Positions 25,538 to 34,365 of a stretch of 64,000 nucleotides of DNA are shown one piece after another (position 1 is the first letter of the stretch; every line of letters starts with the position of its first letter). A program made the position numbers and the translations under genes. The notes beneath the pieces were generated by a model. That model saw only the letters and a program-made list of their open reading frames with translations. It searched no databases and was not told where the DNA came from. The DNA comes from Paenibacillus swuensis (GTDB lineage: Bacteria > Bacillota > Bacilli > Paenibacillales > DY6): assembly GCF_001644605.1 (NCBI RefSeq), contig NZ_CP011388.1, positions 1,078,501 to 1,142,500 of the forward strand, written 5' to 3'.

Positions 25538-26542
25538 ATGAGGGAAGGTGTGCAATATTCGGTCATTATTCCCATGTACAACGAAGAGGCAGTCATCGAG
25601 GAAACGTACCGCCGATTGGCGCAAGTGATGAGGGAGACCGGTGAAAGGCATGAACTGATTTTCGTCAATGACGGCAGCCGCGATCGCTGTGCGGAGCAGA
25701 TCCGGTCGATTTCCGAAAGGGACAGCAACGTGAAACTGATTGAGTTTTCCCGGAATTTCGGGCATCAGATTGCAATTACCGCAGGAATGGACTACGCGGA
25801 GGGGGATGCGGTTATTATTATCGACGCCGATCTGCAGGACCCGCCGGAAATCATCCACGAGATGATTGCGAAGTGGCAGGAGGGCTACGAGGTAATTTAT
25901 GCCCAGCGGGTGCAGCGAAACGGAGAAACCTGGTTCAAAAAAATATCCGCGGCCTGTTTTTACCGCATATTAAAACTTTCGACAGATATCGACATCCCCG
26001 TGGATACGGGGGACTTTCGCTTAATGGACCGCAAGGTGGTAAGCCAGATGAAACGCATTACAGAAAATAATCGTTACGTGCGAGGCTTGGTCAGTTGGGT
26101 AGGCTTTAGTCAGACGGCTGTCTATTATGTGCGGGACGAACGGCTAGCCGGCGAAACGAAATACCCGTTGAAGCGGATGTTGAAGTTATGTATGGACGGC
26201 ATTCTGTCGTTCTCTTACAAACCTTTGAAACTAGCCGTGTATGCGGGGGCGCTATTGTCCGGTTCGGGTTTCATCTACCTGATGTACGTACTGTTTATGA
26301 CCCTCTTCACGGATTCGACCAGCCCCGGATGGCCTTCCATCATGTCCGTAAACTTGATATTCAACGGGTTTATCTTGCTCATTCTTGGCATTTTGGGTGA
26401 GTATGTAGGCCGGATCTATGATGAGTCCAAGGGGCGTCCGTTATATATCGTGCGGGATACGCTTGGGTTGAATACCGAACAGTCCGCACGCTCCGCGCAC
26501 TCCGCGCACTCGGGCAGCACCAGAGAGATTGTTTATGACTAA
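25538..26542 (+). CDS. GT2 polyprenyl-phosphate sugar transferase (YkcC/GtrB-like)
   Basis: 334 residues. GT2 catalytic domain (about 7-230) with YSVIIPMYNEEAVIEE, nucleotide-binding FVNDGSRD and the metal-binding DADLQDPPE, then LAGETKYPLKRML and two C-terminal membrane helices (about 232-258 and 268-295). Such enzymes transfer a sugar from a nucleotide donor to polyprenyl phosphate on the inner face, which a GtrA protein flips and an ArnT-like enzyme uses outside. The start is ATG 25538 with GGAGGAG upstream. The tail has a short SAHSAHS repeat. It overlaps the next gene by 8 bp. Confidence 0.9.
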   Translation: MREGVQYSVIIPMYNEEAVIEETYRRLAQVMRETGERHELIFVNDGSRDRCAEQIRSISERDSNVKLIEFSRNFGHQIAITAGMDYAEGDAVIIIDADLQDPPEIIHEMIAKWQEGYEVIYAQRVQRNGETWFKKISAACFYRILKLSTDIDIPVDTGDFRLMDRKVVSQMKRITENNRYVRGLVSWVGFSQTAVYYVRDERLAGETKYPLKRMLKLCMDGILSFSYKPLKLAVYAGALLSGSGFIYLMYVLFMTLFTDSTSPGWPSIMSVNLIFNGFILLILGILGEYVGRIYDESKGRPLYIVRDTLGLNTEQSARSAHSAHSGSTREIVYD

Positions 26543-26915
26543 CCGTTGGACGCCTTTGCTGAAGTTCGGACTGGTAGGTGTACTAAATACAGCGGTGGAC
26601 TTCCTTGTGTTCGCGGGACTCTCCGCAGCTGGGGTTGGCGTCTTGCCGGCACAATGGATCTCTTATGGCAGCGGTGTGGCGAACAGTTACATTTGGAACC
26701 GAAAGTGGACGTTTAGAGAGCAGGTAAGCGGAAGCGTAAGTGAGTTCGTGAAATTTATTTTGCTCAATCTAATGACATTGGTGATCGTAAGTTTATTGCT
26801 CTGGGGGATGATTCATGGGATGGGCTTCAGCCTTTATTTGGCCAAAATCCTTGCAACCCTTTTAAGTGTGATAATTAATTATATAGGCAGCCGAACCTTT
26901 ATATTTCGAGCCTAA
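26535..26915 (+). CDS. GtrA-family membrane protein (lipid-linked sugar flippase)
   Basis: 126 residues from ATG 26535; TTG 26529 is a possible alternative. Four transmembrane helices and the GtrA landmarks LLKFGLVGVLNTAVDF, SYIWNRKWTF and the closing IINYIGSRTFIF. GtrA proteins are thought to flip polyprenyl-phosphate sugars. It overlaps the GT2 gene, completing the glycosylation operon. A terminator lies about 110 bp downstream. Confidence 0.88.
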   Translation: MTNRWTPLLKFGLVGVLNTAVDFLVFAGLSAAGVGVLPAQWISYGSGVANSYIWNRKWTFREQVSGSVSEFVKFILLNLMTLVIVSLLLWGMIHGMGFSLYLAKILATLLSVIINYIGSRTFIFRA

Positions 26916-27021
26916 GGATTAGTGTGAAGCGTTCAGGACCTTCGTCCCTCGGCGACAGTCTGTCTAAAGTCCCTGAAGTATCAATAATTTTCCTAAAATC
27001 AGCAGAATTCGACATAGATCA

Positions 27022-27056
27022 GCCCTTAATATGCTTAGGCGTGTAAGGGCCTTTTT
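27022..27056 (+). terminator. Terminator of the glycosylation operon
   Basis: GCCCTTA (27022-27028) pairs with TAAGGGC (27044-27050), followed by CTTTTTG. Confidence 0.75.
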
Positions 27057-27153
27057 GCTCATTCAAATCGCTAGCAATTATAGTACATTATGGAATAACT
27101 CTGATAGATTTATAGACTTTGTAAAGGTGTTCACTTTAGCTTAGGAGGGACTA

Positions 27154-30100
27154 TTGTTGAGAAATCGTAAACGGTTAAGCAGAACAGTATTGCCAGGCAT
27201 GTTATCGCTCAGCGTCATGTTCTCGGGTATAAGCGTGGGGGCGGCGGCCGAGCCTTTGGATGTCAAAGCTTTGGAATCACGGTTACCTTCAAGCGCAACA
27301 CTCCTGAAATCCTTGCAAAGTCCCAATCTCCAGCAAAACAGCAAGCCTGCGGCAAGCGCGAAGAAGTCGGCGGCGGGAAGTGCGAGTCCGTTTAAAGTAC
27401 GGTCTGTCGGCGGAGAAGCCGTAGAGGCGTCTCCAGCGTTGACCGGTGTTCAAAATTATGTGCCGAAATCCGGGAGCGCATCGACCATTACGGTTATCGT
27501 TGAACTTCAAGCGAGACCGCTGGCTGTGCAAGACGCTCTGGTGAAGCAGGGCCGCGCCTTGCAGAAGAGCAATCATAAAGCGGTCATCGATAAGGAACAG
27601 GCGTTATTCAAGGCTTCCGCCGCGAAGACGCTTGGTATTAAGACCAGACATACATATTCGCGGGTGTTTAACGGGTTCTCGGTGACCCTGCCCGCCAATC
27701 AGGTAGAACAGCTGACGACGCTTCCGGGCGTTAAAGCGGTCTATCCTTCAAGGACAATGAAGGTCGACCCGATCGATACGGTCGATCCGCTGATGAATGA
27801 CAGCGCGCCGCACATCGGTGTCGGCAGCTACTATAACACCGGCTTCGACGGCAGCGGTGTGAAGGTCGGTGTCATCGACACCGGTATCGACTATCGCCAT
27901 CCGAGCCTGAAAGACGCGTACCGCGGCGGCTTCGACTTTGTCGACGAGGACAGCGATCCGATGGAGACGCCGCCCGATCCGAACGATCCGGAGGCGGCGA
28001 CCTCCCACGGCACGCACGTATCCGGCACGGTGCTCGGGCGGGGCAACCCGGAGAACCCGAACGGTGCGACCGGTTGGGTTCGCGGCGTAGCACCGGGCGC
28101 GGATTTGTACGCGTACCGGGTGCTGGGTCCGGGCGGCTCGGGGTCGGAGGAAGACGTCATCGCGGCCGTGGAACAATCGGTTGCGGACGGCCTGGACGTC
28201 ATCAACCTGTCGCTAGGCTCCGACGCGAACGACCAGAACGCGGCGGATTCCATCGCGCTGAACAACGCGGTGCTCGCGGGGTTGGTTGTCGTGACGTCGA
28301 ACGGGAACAACGGTCCGGGCGACTTTACGACAGGCTCGCCGGCGGCTTCGGAGCTGGCGATTTCCGTAGGCGCATCGACGCCGCCGGGTAATGTGGGATT
28401 GGCTACCGGCGCGTCGACGGTGACATCCAACACATATTATGACTTGCGCGTGATGGCTTATAATTCGGCGGGTGACTATAAAGAGTTGGAAGGCACGCCG
28501 CTTGAGCTCGTTTATGCCGGGCTCGGCACAACCGCGGAGTTTCAGGGCAAGGATGTCACCGGCAAAATCGCGTTCATTAAACGAGGCGATATCGCCTTCG
28601 TGGACAAAATCGCGAACGCCAAAGCAGCCGGCGCTGCAGCCGCAATCATCTTCAACCGGGATGACCTAAACGGACACGCGGGAGTGTTGCTGGAGGATTC
28701 CCTGAACTTCATTCCGACGTTCGACATGAAGGGAACGGACGGACGGGCGTTGCTTGCCGCTTTGGAAGCTTCTGGCAGCGGCACCTTCTCCTTGACCGGC
28801 TTCAGCTCTTATGCGGATCCGGGCGATCTGATGGCGGACTTCTCCTCCCGCGGGCCTTCCTTGCCGGGCTTGGAAATCAAGCCGGATATCTCTGCGCCGG
28901 GGGTATCGATTCGTTCATCCATTCCTTCCTATGACGGAAACTATACCTATGCCTATGAATACTTACAAGGCACTTCGATGGCTGCTCCGCATATCGCGGG
29001 GGCTGCGGCGCTTGCGCTGGACAAGCAGCCGGAGCTGTTGCCGGATGAGATTAAATCACTGCTGATGAATACAGCGAACAAGCTCGTAGATGGTTCGGGT
29101 ACACGTTACAGCCACATGGTACAGGGCGCGGGACGCGTGAACCTGAACACAGCAATTGAAGCGTCTGCCATCGCCATGGTACGGGAAGCCAACAACGCGG
29201 TGCGCGGCGGCGAGCTTACGCCGTACCACACGGGAAGTATTTCGTTCGGCAAAGTCGGGGTGGGGGATAGCGTATATCGGACCATCGATGTGAAGAATAT
29301 CTCTGGTACCCCAGCCAGCTACAACGTAACCACGAAGTGGTACGACAAGGAAGCAGGCGTACTGTCGAGCAGCAAGTCAACCGTTGCTGTGGCAGCCGGC
29401 GAGACGGCCTCGTTCGATGTGGCTTTGGCCGTGGATGCGGCAACAGCGACGGGCCGGTATGAAGGCGAGGTTACATTGACCGGCGCGAATGGAACGCTGA
29501 ATGTACCCGTGGCGGTATATGTTGGCGAAGTCGACTTGCCGGACACCGTGTCTGATCTATCGCTGACGCCGGATGTGTTCTCTCCGAATAAAGACGGGGC
29601 GATCGATACTTCGGATGTGGCATTTAAGGTGAATTTGCGGAACACCTATGTATCCCTTGATGTGTTTGACTACGTGAGCGGACAATGGCAAGGATATATT
29701 ACCGAAGAAGCGGGAGGCATTCCGCCGGGCAGTTATATCGTTCCGGATTGGGACGGCACCATCTCGGATTACACGGATGTGTTTACGGTAAATGACGGAT
29801 TGTACGCGTTGGCGCCATTTTACAGCGACGAAGGCGGCGATTACCTGTTAGAGGATCAAGCGGTACCTTTCGTCACGGATACGCATGTGCCTAAATCCAC
29901 CCTGGAGGAAGGGCTGGAGGTTGAAGACGGTATCGGAACGATCAAGGGCGCCGTTCAGGAAGACTTGCTGGTTGATGTGTTCGGGGATTACTCGGGCATC
30001 GGCGTAGCAGCTCTGTATGAGAAAGACGGCGACTGGGTGCAGGCGGACGGAACGATTGCGGCAAACGGCGCGTTTACGATTAAAGTGCCGGTAGGCTTGA

Positions 30101-31101
30101 ATTCGACGCCGATCGAAGTTTACGTTTACGATTCGGCAGGCAACGGTACGATTTCGCCGGCTTATGTGGTGGATAACGTGAGCACGCAGAAGACCAGCCT
30201 GACTGTAGCGCCATCCAAACCGGAAGTAGCGGTGAAGGAAGGGTTTGACGTTAGTGTTGATTTTGCTCAGGTAAAAGATTTGTATTCCGCGCAGTTCAGC
30301 CTGACGTACAGCTCGGCGTTGACCAAAGGCGCCGTGGCGAACAGCGTGACCCTGTCCACGTATCAGCAAGCGAATCACCCGGCATCGGGACTGATCGTGC
30401 GTGAGAAAGTCGTGAAGCTGGCGGGCGGATTGGTGCGGTCCGATTATATCGTGTCGCTGTCCGGGGATATCGGCGGCTTTAGCGGCAGCGGGTCTCTGGC
30501 ATCCTATCCGTTCAGTGCAACGAAGACGGGTAAATACGATTTGGCTTTGTCGAATGTGCGGTTGCTGAACAGCAACGGTCAGGAGATTGAAGCAGGCACC
30601 CTAACGGGCGGTACGGTGAATGTGGTAACCAAGAAATACGTGGTTTCCGGCAAGCTGACGGCGGAAGCCTTCGGTTTCGGCGTAGCTTACGATAAGGTAT
30701 GGTACCAGGGTGCGGACGGCGTAGTGGCTTCGAAAGTGGAAGCATGGGACGCCCAAGGCAAACTGGCAGGAACCGGGATCGTGAACGCGGACGGGACGTA
30801 TAGCATCTCGTTGGCAGCGGGAACCTACACAATCAAGGCTTCGGTACCGGGGCATATCGCCAAGAGCATGAAGGTTGGGGTGAGCGCGGCGAAGACCCTC
30901 CATTTCGGCGTATTGACGGCGGGGGATGTGAACGGGGACAGCATCGTGGACCTCAAGGACCTCAACCAAGCCAACAAGGCGATGGGCAAAATAGCTCCAT
31001 GGACCACCTACCAAGCAGCGTCCGCGGATATCAATCGCGACAACAAGGTGGATGCGGTGGATACGAACTACATTTTGGACAACTACGGCAGTGTGAAGTA
31101 A
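27154..31101 (+). CDS. Secreted subtilase (S8) with PA, cohesin-like and dockerin domains
   Basis: 1315 residues. Signal peptide 1-32; I9-type propeptide about 110-200; S8 domain with Asp242 (VIDTGID), His285 (SHGTHVSG), the SNGNNGP oxyanion region and Ser608 (GTSMAAPHIAG); PA domain inserted at about 440-545, as in Vpr-type proteases. Then Ig-like domains (about 700-800), a SPNKDG FlgD-like domain (about 800-930), a cohesin-like domain (about 1010-1155), a carboxypeptidase-regulatory-like domain and a type I dockerin (about 1257-1314) with two calcium loops, DVNGDSIVDLKD and DINRDNKVDAVD. The start is TTG 27154 or 27157 behind AGGAGGG. Monocistronic. Confidence 0.9.
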   Translation: MLRNRKRLSRTVLPGMLSLSVMFSGISVGAAAEPLDVKALESRLPSSATLLKSLQSPNLQQNSKPAASAKKSAAGSASPFKVRSVGGEAVEASPALTGVQNYVPKSGSASTITVIVELQARPLAVQDALVKQGRALQKSNHKAVIDKEQALFKASAAKTLGIKTRHTYSRVFNGFSVTLPANQVEQLTTLPGVKAVYPSRTMKVDPIDTVDPLMNDSAPHIGVGSYYNTGFDGSGVKVGVIDTGIDYRHPSLKDAYRGGFDFVDEDSDPMETPPDPNDPEAATSHGTHVSGTVLGRGNPENPNGATGWVRGVAPGADLYAYRVLGPGGSGSEEDVIAAVEQSVADGLDVINLSLGSDANDQNAADSIALNNAVLAGLVVVTSNGNNGPGDFTTGSPAASELAISVGASTPPGNVGLATGASTVTSNTYYDLRVMAYNSAGDYKELEGTPLELVYAGLGTTAEFQGKDVTGKIAFIKRGDIAFVDKIANAKAAGAAAAIIFNRDDLNGHAGVLLEDSLNFIPTFDMKGTDGRALLAALEASGSGTFSLTGFSSYADPGDLMADFSSRGPSLPGLEIKPDISAPGVSIRSSIPSYDGNYTYAYEYLQGTSMAAPHIAGAAALALDKQPELLPDEIKSLLMNTANKLVDGSGTRYSHMVQGAGRVNLNTAIEASAIAMVREANNAVRGGELTPYHTGSISFGKVGVGDSVYRTIDVKNISGTPASYNVTTKWYDKEAGVLSSSKSTVAVAAGETASFDVALAVDAATATGRYEGEVTLTGANGTLNVPVAVYVGEVDLPDTVSDLSLTPDVFSPNKDGAIDTSDVAFKVNLRNTYVSLDVFDYVSGQWQGYITEEAGGIPPGSYIVPDWDGTISDYTDVFTVNDGLYALAPFYSDEGGDYLLEDQAVPFVTDTHVPKSTLEEGLEVEDGIGTIKGAVQEDLLVDVFGDYSGIGVAALYEKDGDWVQADGTIAANGAFTIKVPVGLNSTPIEVYVYDSAGNGTISPAYVVDNVSTQKTSLTVAPSKPEVAVKEGFDVSVDFAQVKDLYSAQFSLTYSSALTKGAVANSVTLSTYQQANHPASGLIVREKVVKLAGGLVRSDYIVSLSGDIGGFSGSGSLASYPFSATKTGKYDLALSNVRLLNSNGQEIEAGTLTGGTVNVVTKKYVVSGKLTAEAFGFGVAYDKVWYQGADGVVASKVEAWDAQGKLAGTGIVNADGTYSISLAAGTYTIKASVPGHIAKSMKVGVSAAKTLHFGVLTAGDVNGDSIVDLKDLNQANKAMGKIAPWTTYQAASADINRDNKVDAVDTNYILDNYGSVK

Positions 31102-31117
31102 AAAATTAGCAGTAGGA

Positions 31118-31188
31118 AGAGCCGCGTTTGCGTGGCTCTTTTTGCTTTTAGACCGAAACTTTCATGACGAATAGGCGTCTAAAAAATA
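31118..31188 (+). repeat. 71-bp intergenic element, copy 1 (terminator plus TTTTAGAC hairpin)
   Basis: Contains the subtilase terminator (AGAGCCGCG / CGTGGCTCT then TTTTT) followed by TTTTAGAC (31146-31153) and its inverted copy GTCTAAAA (31177-31184). A near-identical copy in the same orientation is at 39858-39930. Confidence 0.75.
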
Positions 31189-31216
31189 GGTGTTCGTGAT
31201 ACTTATTTGAACTGGA

Positions 31217-31279
31217 ATGCTGGGTTATCCCGAAGGCTCAGTGGTGTAATCGAAGACTGGAATGCTGGGTTATCCCGAA
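31217..31279 (+). repeat. Tandem 45-bp duplication of IS end
   Basis: The 18-bp sequence ATGCTGGGTTATCCCGAA occurs at 31217 and again at 31262, in a duplicated 45-bp segment. Its exact inverse is at 32445-32462. Confidence 0.85.
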
Positions 31280-31408
31280 CGCTCAGTGGCGTGGTGTGGT
31301 GCGGTGATGTGGTGTGATCGAAGAAGGCAATGAAATGATATATTCGAAAAATAAGGGTTGATGTATTTAGAGAAGTAAAGATGAAATTCAAAAATGTTTG
31401 TCCGTGGG

Positions 31409-32317
31409 TCAGGCGACCTGTACATGTAAGCACATCGGTTTGCGTGAAATGAGTTGTTTATAGGTAACAGCAGGTGTACCGATGAACAGCTTAAATAATT
31501 TCGATACCGCACGGTTCGGTTTAAATGAATGATTGATACGATAGGAGATTTCATCCAGATACGATTGCAAATGCTTGTCGCTTACCCCGTAATATCGCTC
31601 GTTTATTCGAACAGGAACAGAATCACAGATGATATTTAATGTGTCGCAAGCGTTCTCCTTTCTTGAACCATAATGAATAAAAGGAACTCGGACAGAATGA
31701 CTGACATGATTCTCAATGAAGTTGGAATAATCCCAATAACTAAGTTCTTTGTTAGGATGATGTTTCGGTATAAAAACATGCTTCAGCTTAATATAGGCAA
31801 CTTCACCAAAGTTAAGAGTGGCCCCTCCAACAAATGGCTGCTCATTGCGCATCGTCTTAAAGCCTTTAATATGGAAATTGCACGGATTGTACGCAGCTGA
31901 AATCACTTCGACAAGTCCGCTGAGCAGCTGCTCTGCATCTCCTTGCTGAATGGCATGGCGAAGTTTATGAAGGATCAACCAAGCCGTCTTATAAGTGACT
32001 TCAATAATGGTTGATAGCTGCACCGCGTTGATTGAAGCTGAAGGGTTAGCAATGAGAAACAAAGCCTGAAACCACTTATGCAGCAAAGTACGGCTTCCTT
32101 GCATAATCGTTCCCACGAGAAGGGAAGCTTGATACTTGCAGTTTCGGCATTCATACAGGGGTAGACGACGCGTAGTAATGACATGAGCATCAGGGGAATC
32201 GCAGCGCGGACAACGGTAACCGTTAGGCCACTTGGTGGAGATCAGGATAGAAAGACAAGAAGCCTCATCATGATACTTATGTCTAAATTGATCGAAAGTT
32301 ACTTCATTAGTAGACAT
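31409..32317 (-). CDS. IS1595-like transposase, apparently lacking the DDE catalytic residues
   Basis: 302 residues from ATG 32317 (GTGAGG just upstream; TTG 32344 possible). N-terminal zinc ribbon CPRC...CRNC (about 36-62) and the SLLVGTIMQGSRTLLHKWF helix are typical of IS1595-family transposases, as is SDKHLQSYLDEISYRIN near the end. The block that is normally VEVDETYIGG reads VEVISAAYN, and no NTIEGFW-like glutamate motif is seen before YYGVSDKHLQ. It is probably a non-catalytic derivative, possibly mobilised in trans or used as a DNA-binding protein. The frame is intact. Confidence 0.7.
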   Translation of the reverse strand: MSTNEVTFDQFRHKYHDEASCLSILISTKWPNGYRCPRCDSPDAHVITTRRLPLYECRNCKYQASLLVGTIMQGSRTLLHKWFQALFLIANPSASINAVQLSTIIEVTYKTAWLILHKLRHAIQQGDAEQLLSGLVEVISAAYNPCNFHIKGFKTMRNEQPFVGGATLNFGEVAYIKLKHVFIPKHHPNKELSYWDYSNFIENHVSHSVRVPFIHYGSRKENACDTLNIICDSVPVRINERYYGVSDKHLQSYLDEISYRINHSFKPNRAVSKLFKLFIGTPAVTYKQLISRKPMCLHVQVA

Positions 32318-32601
32318 AATCCTCACTTCACTCCCCCTCACCAATATAAGAACAAATGTTCTTTATATGTAATATAATACCAAATAAATATTATTACCTC
32401 AAGTGTTATTTTTAAAAAGAACGGATAAAAAATTTACCTGATTCTTCGGGATAACCCAGCATCGGCGCTGAATTTCATTTAATACTTGGCAGTTGAGCAT
32501 GCAACATGATACGCGGTCACCCATCCTGAAAGGCATAAATAGAGGTTATTTTAATGAGAAAAAAGTATAAATTTAGAGGAACGAAACGGGGGGAGTTACA
32601 T

Positions 32602-34365
32602 ATGGGTTCCAGAATTACGATTTTCACTAAAGTGATCGTGTTACTGCTCGTGCTGCTGGTTCCGATTGTATGTCTGTACGGCTATTCTCACAAGGTCAGC
32701 ATCAAGGTCATCCAGGAAGAAATAGAGTCATCCAGCGTCAATAAGTTATCGTTTCTTGTCAGCCAGGTGGAGACCTCCATGGATCAGTTGTCCAGCTCCT
32801 CGCTGTTGTTAATCGAAGATCCTGATGTAAGAGTTTTTCAGACGATGTATCTGGATAACAAGCTGCTTAATCTCGATACGATAACGGTAATGAATCGGCT
32901 GAAAGATAAATTAAGCATGGTTAGTTCCTCCAGCAGCTGGAATAATACGATGTCGGTCTATTCCACCTCAATGAAGCAAGTCATATCAACCGATGCGGGC
33001 CAAACATTTGATTCGGACTATATCCGGAAATATACGAAACCAGATTGGCAGGTACAGACAGCGAAGATAAACGGCTCAACCCAATATAAGTTCGCCTGGC
33101 GCACAGTTGAGCCTGTATCACCCATTCCCCGAACAGGGAAAGTAAAGTTTATGTTTGAAGTGAAATTTTCCGGGGAAAATCTGATTCGGCTGCTGGATCA
33201 ATACAAGGAGGGTGGTAAAGGCGACCCGTTCTTCTTCAACCCCCGGGACGGCGTTATTTCCAACAGTAGCAGCGACCAGGACTTAATCGTTCAATTGACT
33301 CGGAAATGGCGGGAAGATCAGAAGCTCGCTTCCGGTAAGCAAGTGATGTTATTGGATGGACAGCGATATCTGGTCTCCTTTGTCAAATCGGATAAAATGG
33401 GTTGGTATTTGATTGATTATGTGCCGTTGCAGGAGATTTTGTCCCCGATTACCAAATCAAAGGATTTGTTTATTTATTCCACGATTCTGCTGTTAACGTT
33501 AAGCGTTCTTGCGACTTTTCTTTTGTACAGTCAAGTGCAGGTTCCGATCCGTTCGCTTATGCGCGGTGTGCAGCAATTAAAGAAAGGGAACTACGCAGTC
33601 CGCATTCGGACTAGGCATGGAAATGAGTTCGGATTCCTGGTGGAACGGTTTAATGAGCTGGCGGAACAAATCCAAGAGCTGATCGAGAAAGTGTATGAAG
33701 AGAAAATAAGGTCGCGTGAAGCGGTTCTGAAGCAGCTTCAGTCGCAAATCAACCCTCACTTTCTGTATAACTGTCTTGCGTACATCCACAGTATGGCTAA
33801 ATTAAACGAGAACGCTGCTATTTCCGCCATGGTTCATCATTTAGGCAAGTATTACCGTTATACAACTCGGTTAGAGAAGGATGAGGCGGGACTGGAGGAG
33901 GAAATCCAGCTTGTGCTCAACTATCTGGAAATTCAAAAGCTGAGGATGCCGAGGATACAGTATACACTGGAACTGCCGGAAGGCATGAAGCCTCTTCTGG
34001 TACCGCGCCTGCTTATTCAGCCGTTGATTGAAAACGCTGTCATTCACGGTATCGAACTTAACCCGGCAGGAGGTAGAATCAGGATTTCAGGTACTTTGGA
34101 TGCCCATGAATATACACTCGTTGTGGAAGATGACGGAATCGAATTGTCTCAGGAGCAATTATTACGGTTAAGAAACAGGCTGAACCGGCCGCTGGATGAC
34201 CAGATGGGCTGCGGGGTGTGGAATGTGCATCAACGACTTTTATACCGTTACGGTGCCCCTTCAGGTTTAGAGTTCGACAACTCCTCTTTAGGCGGCCTAA
34301 AAACGACGATTCGTTGGAACCGGGTTCCCATGCAGGAAATATTCAGGTTAGAGGGGGTCATGTAA
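32602..34365 (+). CDS. YesM-type sensor histidine kinase
   Basis: 587 residues from ATG 32602 (GGGGGGAG upstream). TM1 about 7-30, Cache-like extracytoplasmic sensor about 35-285, TM2 about 290-312, HAMP about 313-365, His_kinase domain with His386 in QSQINPHFLYN, and HATPase_c with LIQPLIENAVIHGIE. The last G-box is weaker than usual (GCGVWNVHQRL). It overlaps the next regulator gene by one base (TAATG). YesM/YesN pairs sense extracellular sugars or their transporters. It lies beside an uptake system, whose genes it likely controls. Confidence 0.9.
   Translation: MGSRITIFTKVIVLLLVLLVPIVCLYGYSHKVSIKVIQEEIESSSVNKLSFLVSQVETSMDQLSSSSLLLIEDPDVRVFQTMYLDNKLLNLDTITVMNRLKDKLSMVSSSSSWNNTMSVYSTSMKQVISTDAGQTFDSDYIRKYTKPDWQVQTAKINGSTQYKFAWRTVEPVSPIPRTGKVKFMFEVKFSGENLIRLLDQYKEGGKGDPFFFNPRDGVISNSSSDQDLIVQLTRKWREDQKLASGKQVMLLDGQRYLVSFVKSDKMGWYLIDYVPLQEILSPITKSKDLFIYSTILLLTLSVLATFLLYSQVQVPIRSLMRGVQQLKKGNYAVRIRTRHGNEFGFLVERFNELAEQIQELIEKVYEEKIRSREAVLKQLQSQINPHFLYNCLAYIHSMAKLNENAAISAMVHHLGKYYRYTTRLEKDEAGLEEEIQLVLNYLEIQKLRMPRIQYTLELPEGMKPLLVPRLLIQPLIENAVIHGIELNPAGGRIRISGTLDAHEYTLVVEDDGIELSQEQLLRLRNRLNRPLDDQMGCGVWNVHQRLLYRYGAPSGLEFDNSSLGGLKTTIRWNRVPMQEIFRLEGVM

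Larger units (their letters stand above)
31217..32462 (-). mobile_element. IS1595-like insertion element with 18-bp inverted ends
   Basis: Exact 18-bp inverted repeats at 31217-31234 (second copy 31262-31279) and 32445-32462 bracket one transposase-like gene on the minus strand. No target-site duplication is evident: the bases outside the two ends differ. About 1.2 kb, within the IS1595 size range. Confidence 0.7.

Noticed and set aside
31217-32462. Target-site duplication around the IS-like element
   Set aside because: Compared the bases flanking both end copies with those after 32462; no matching direct repeat.
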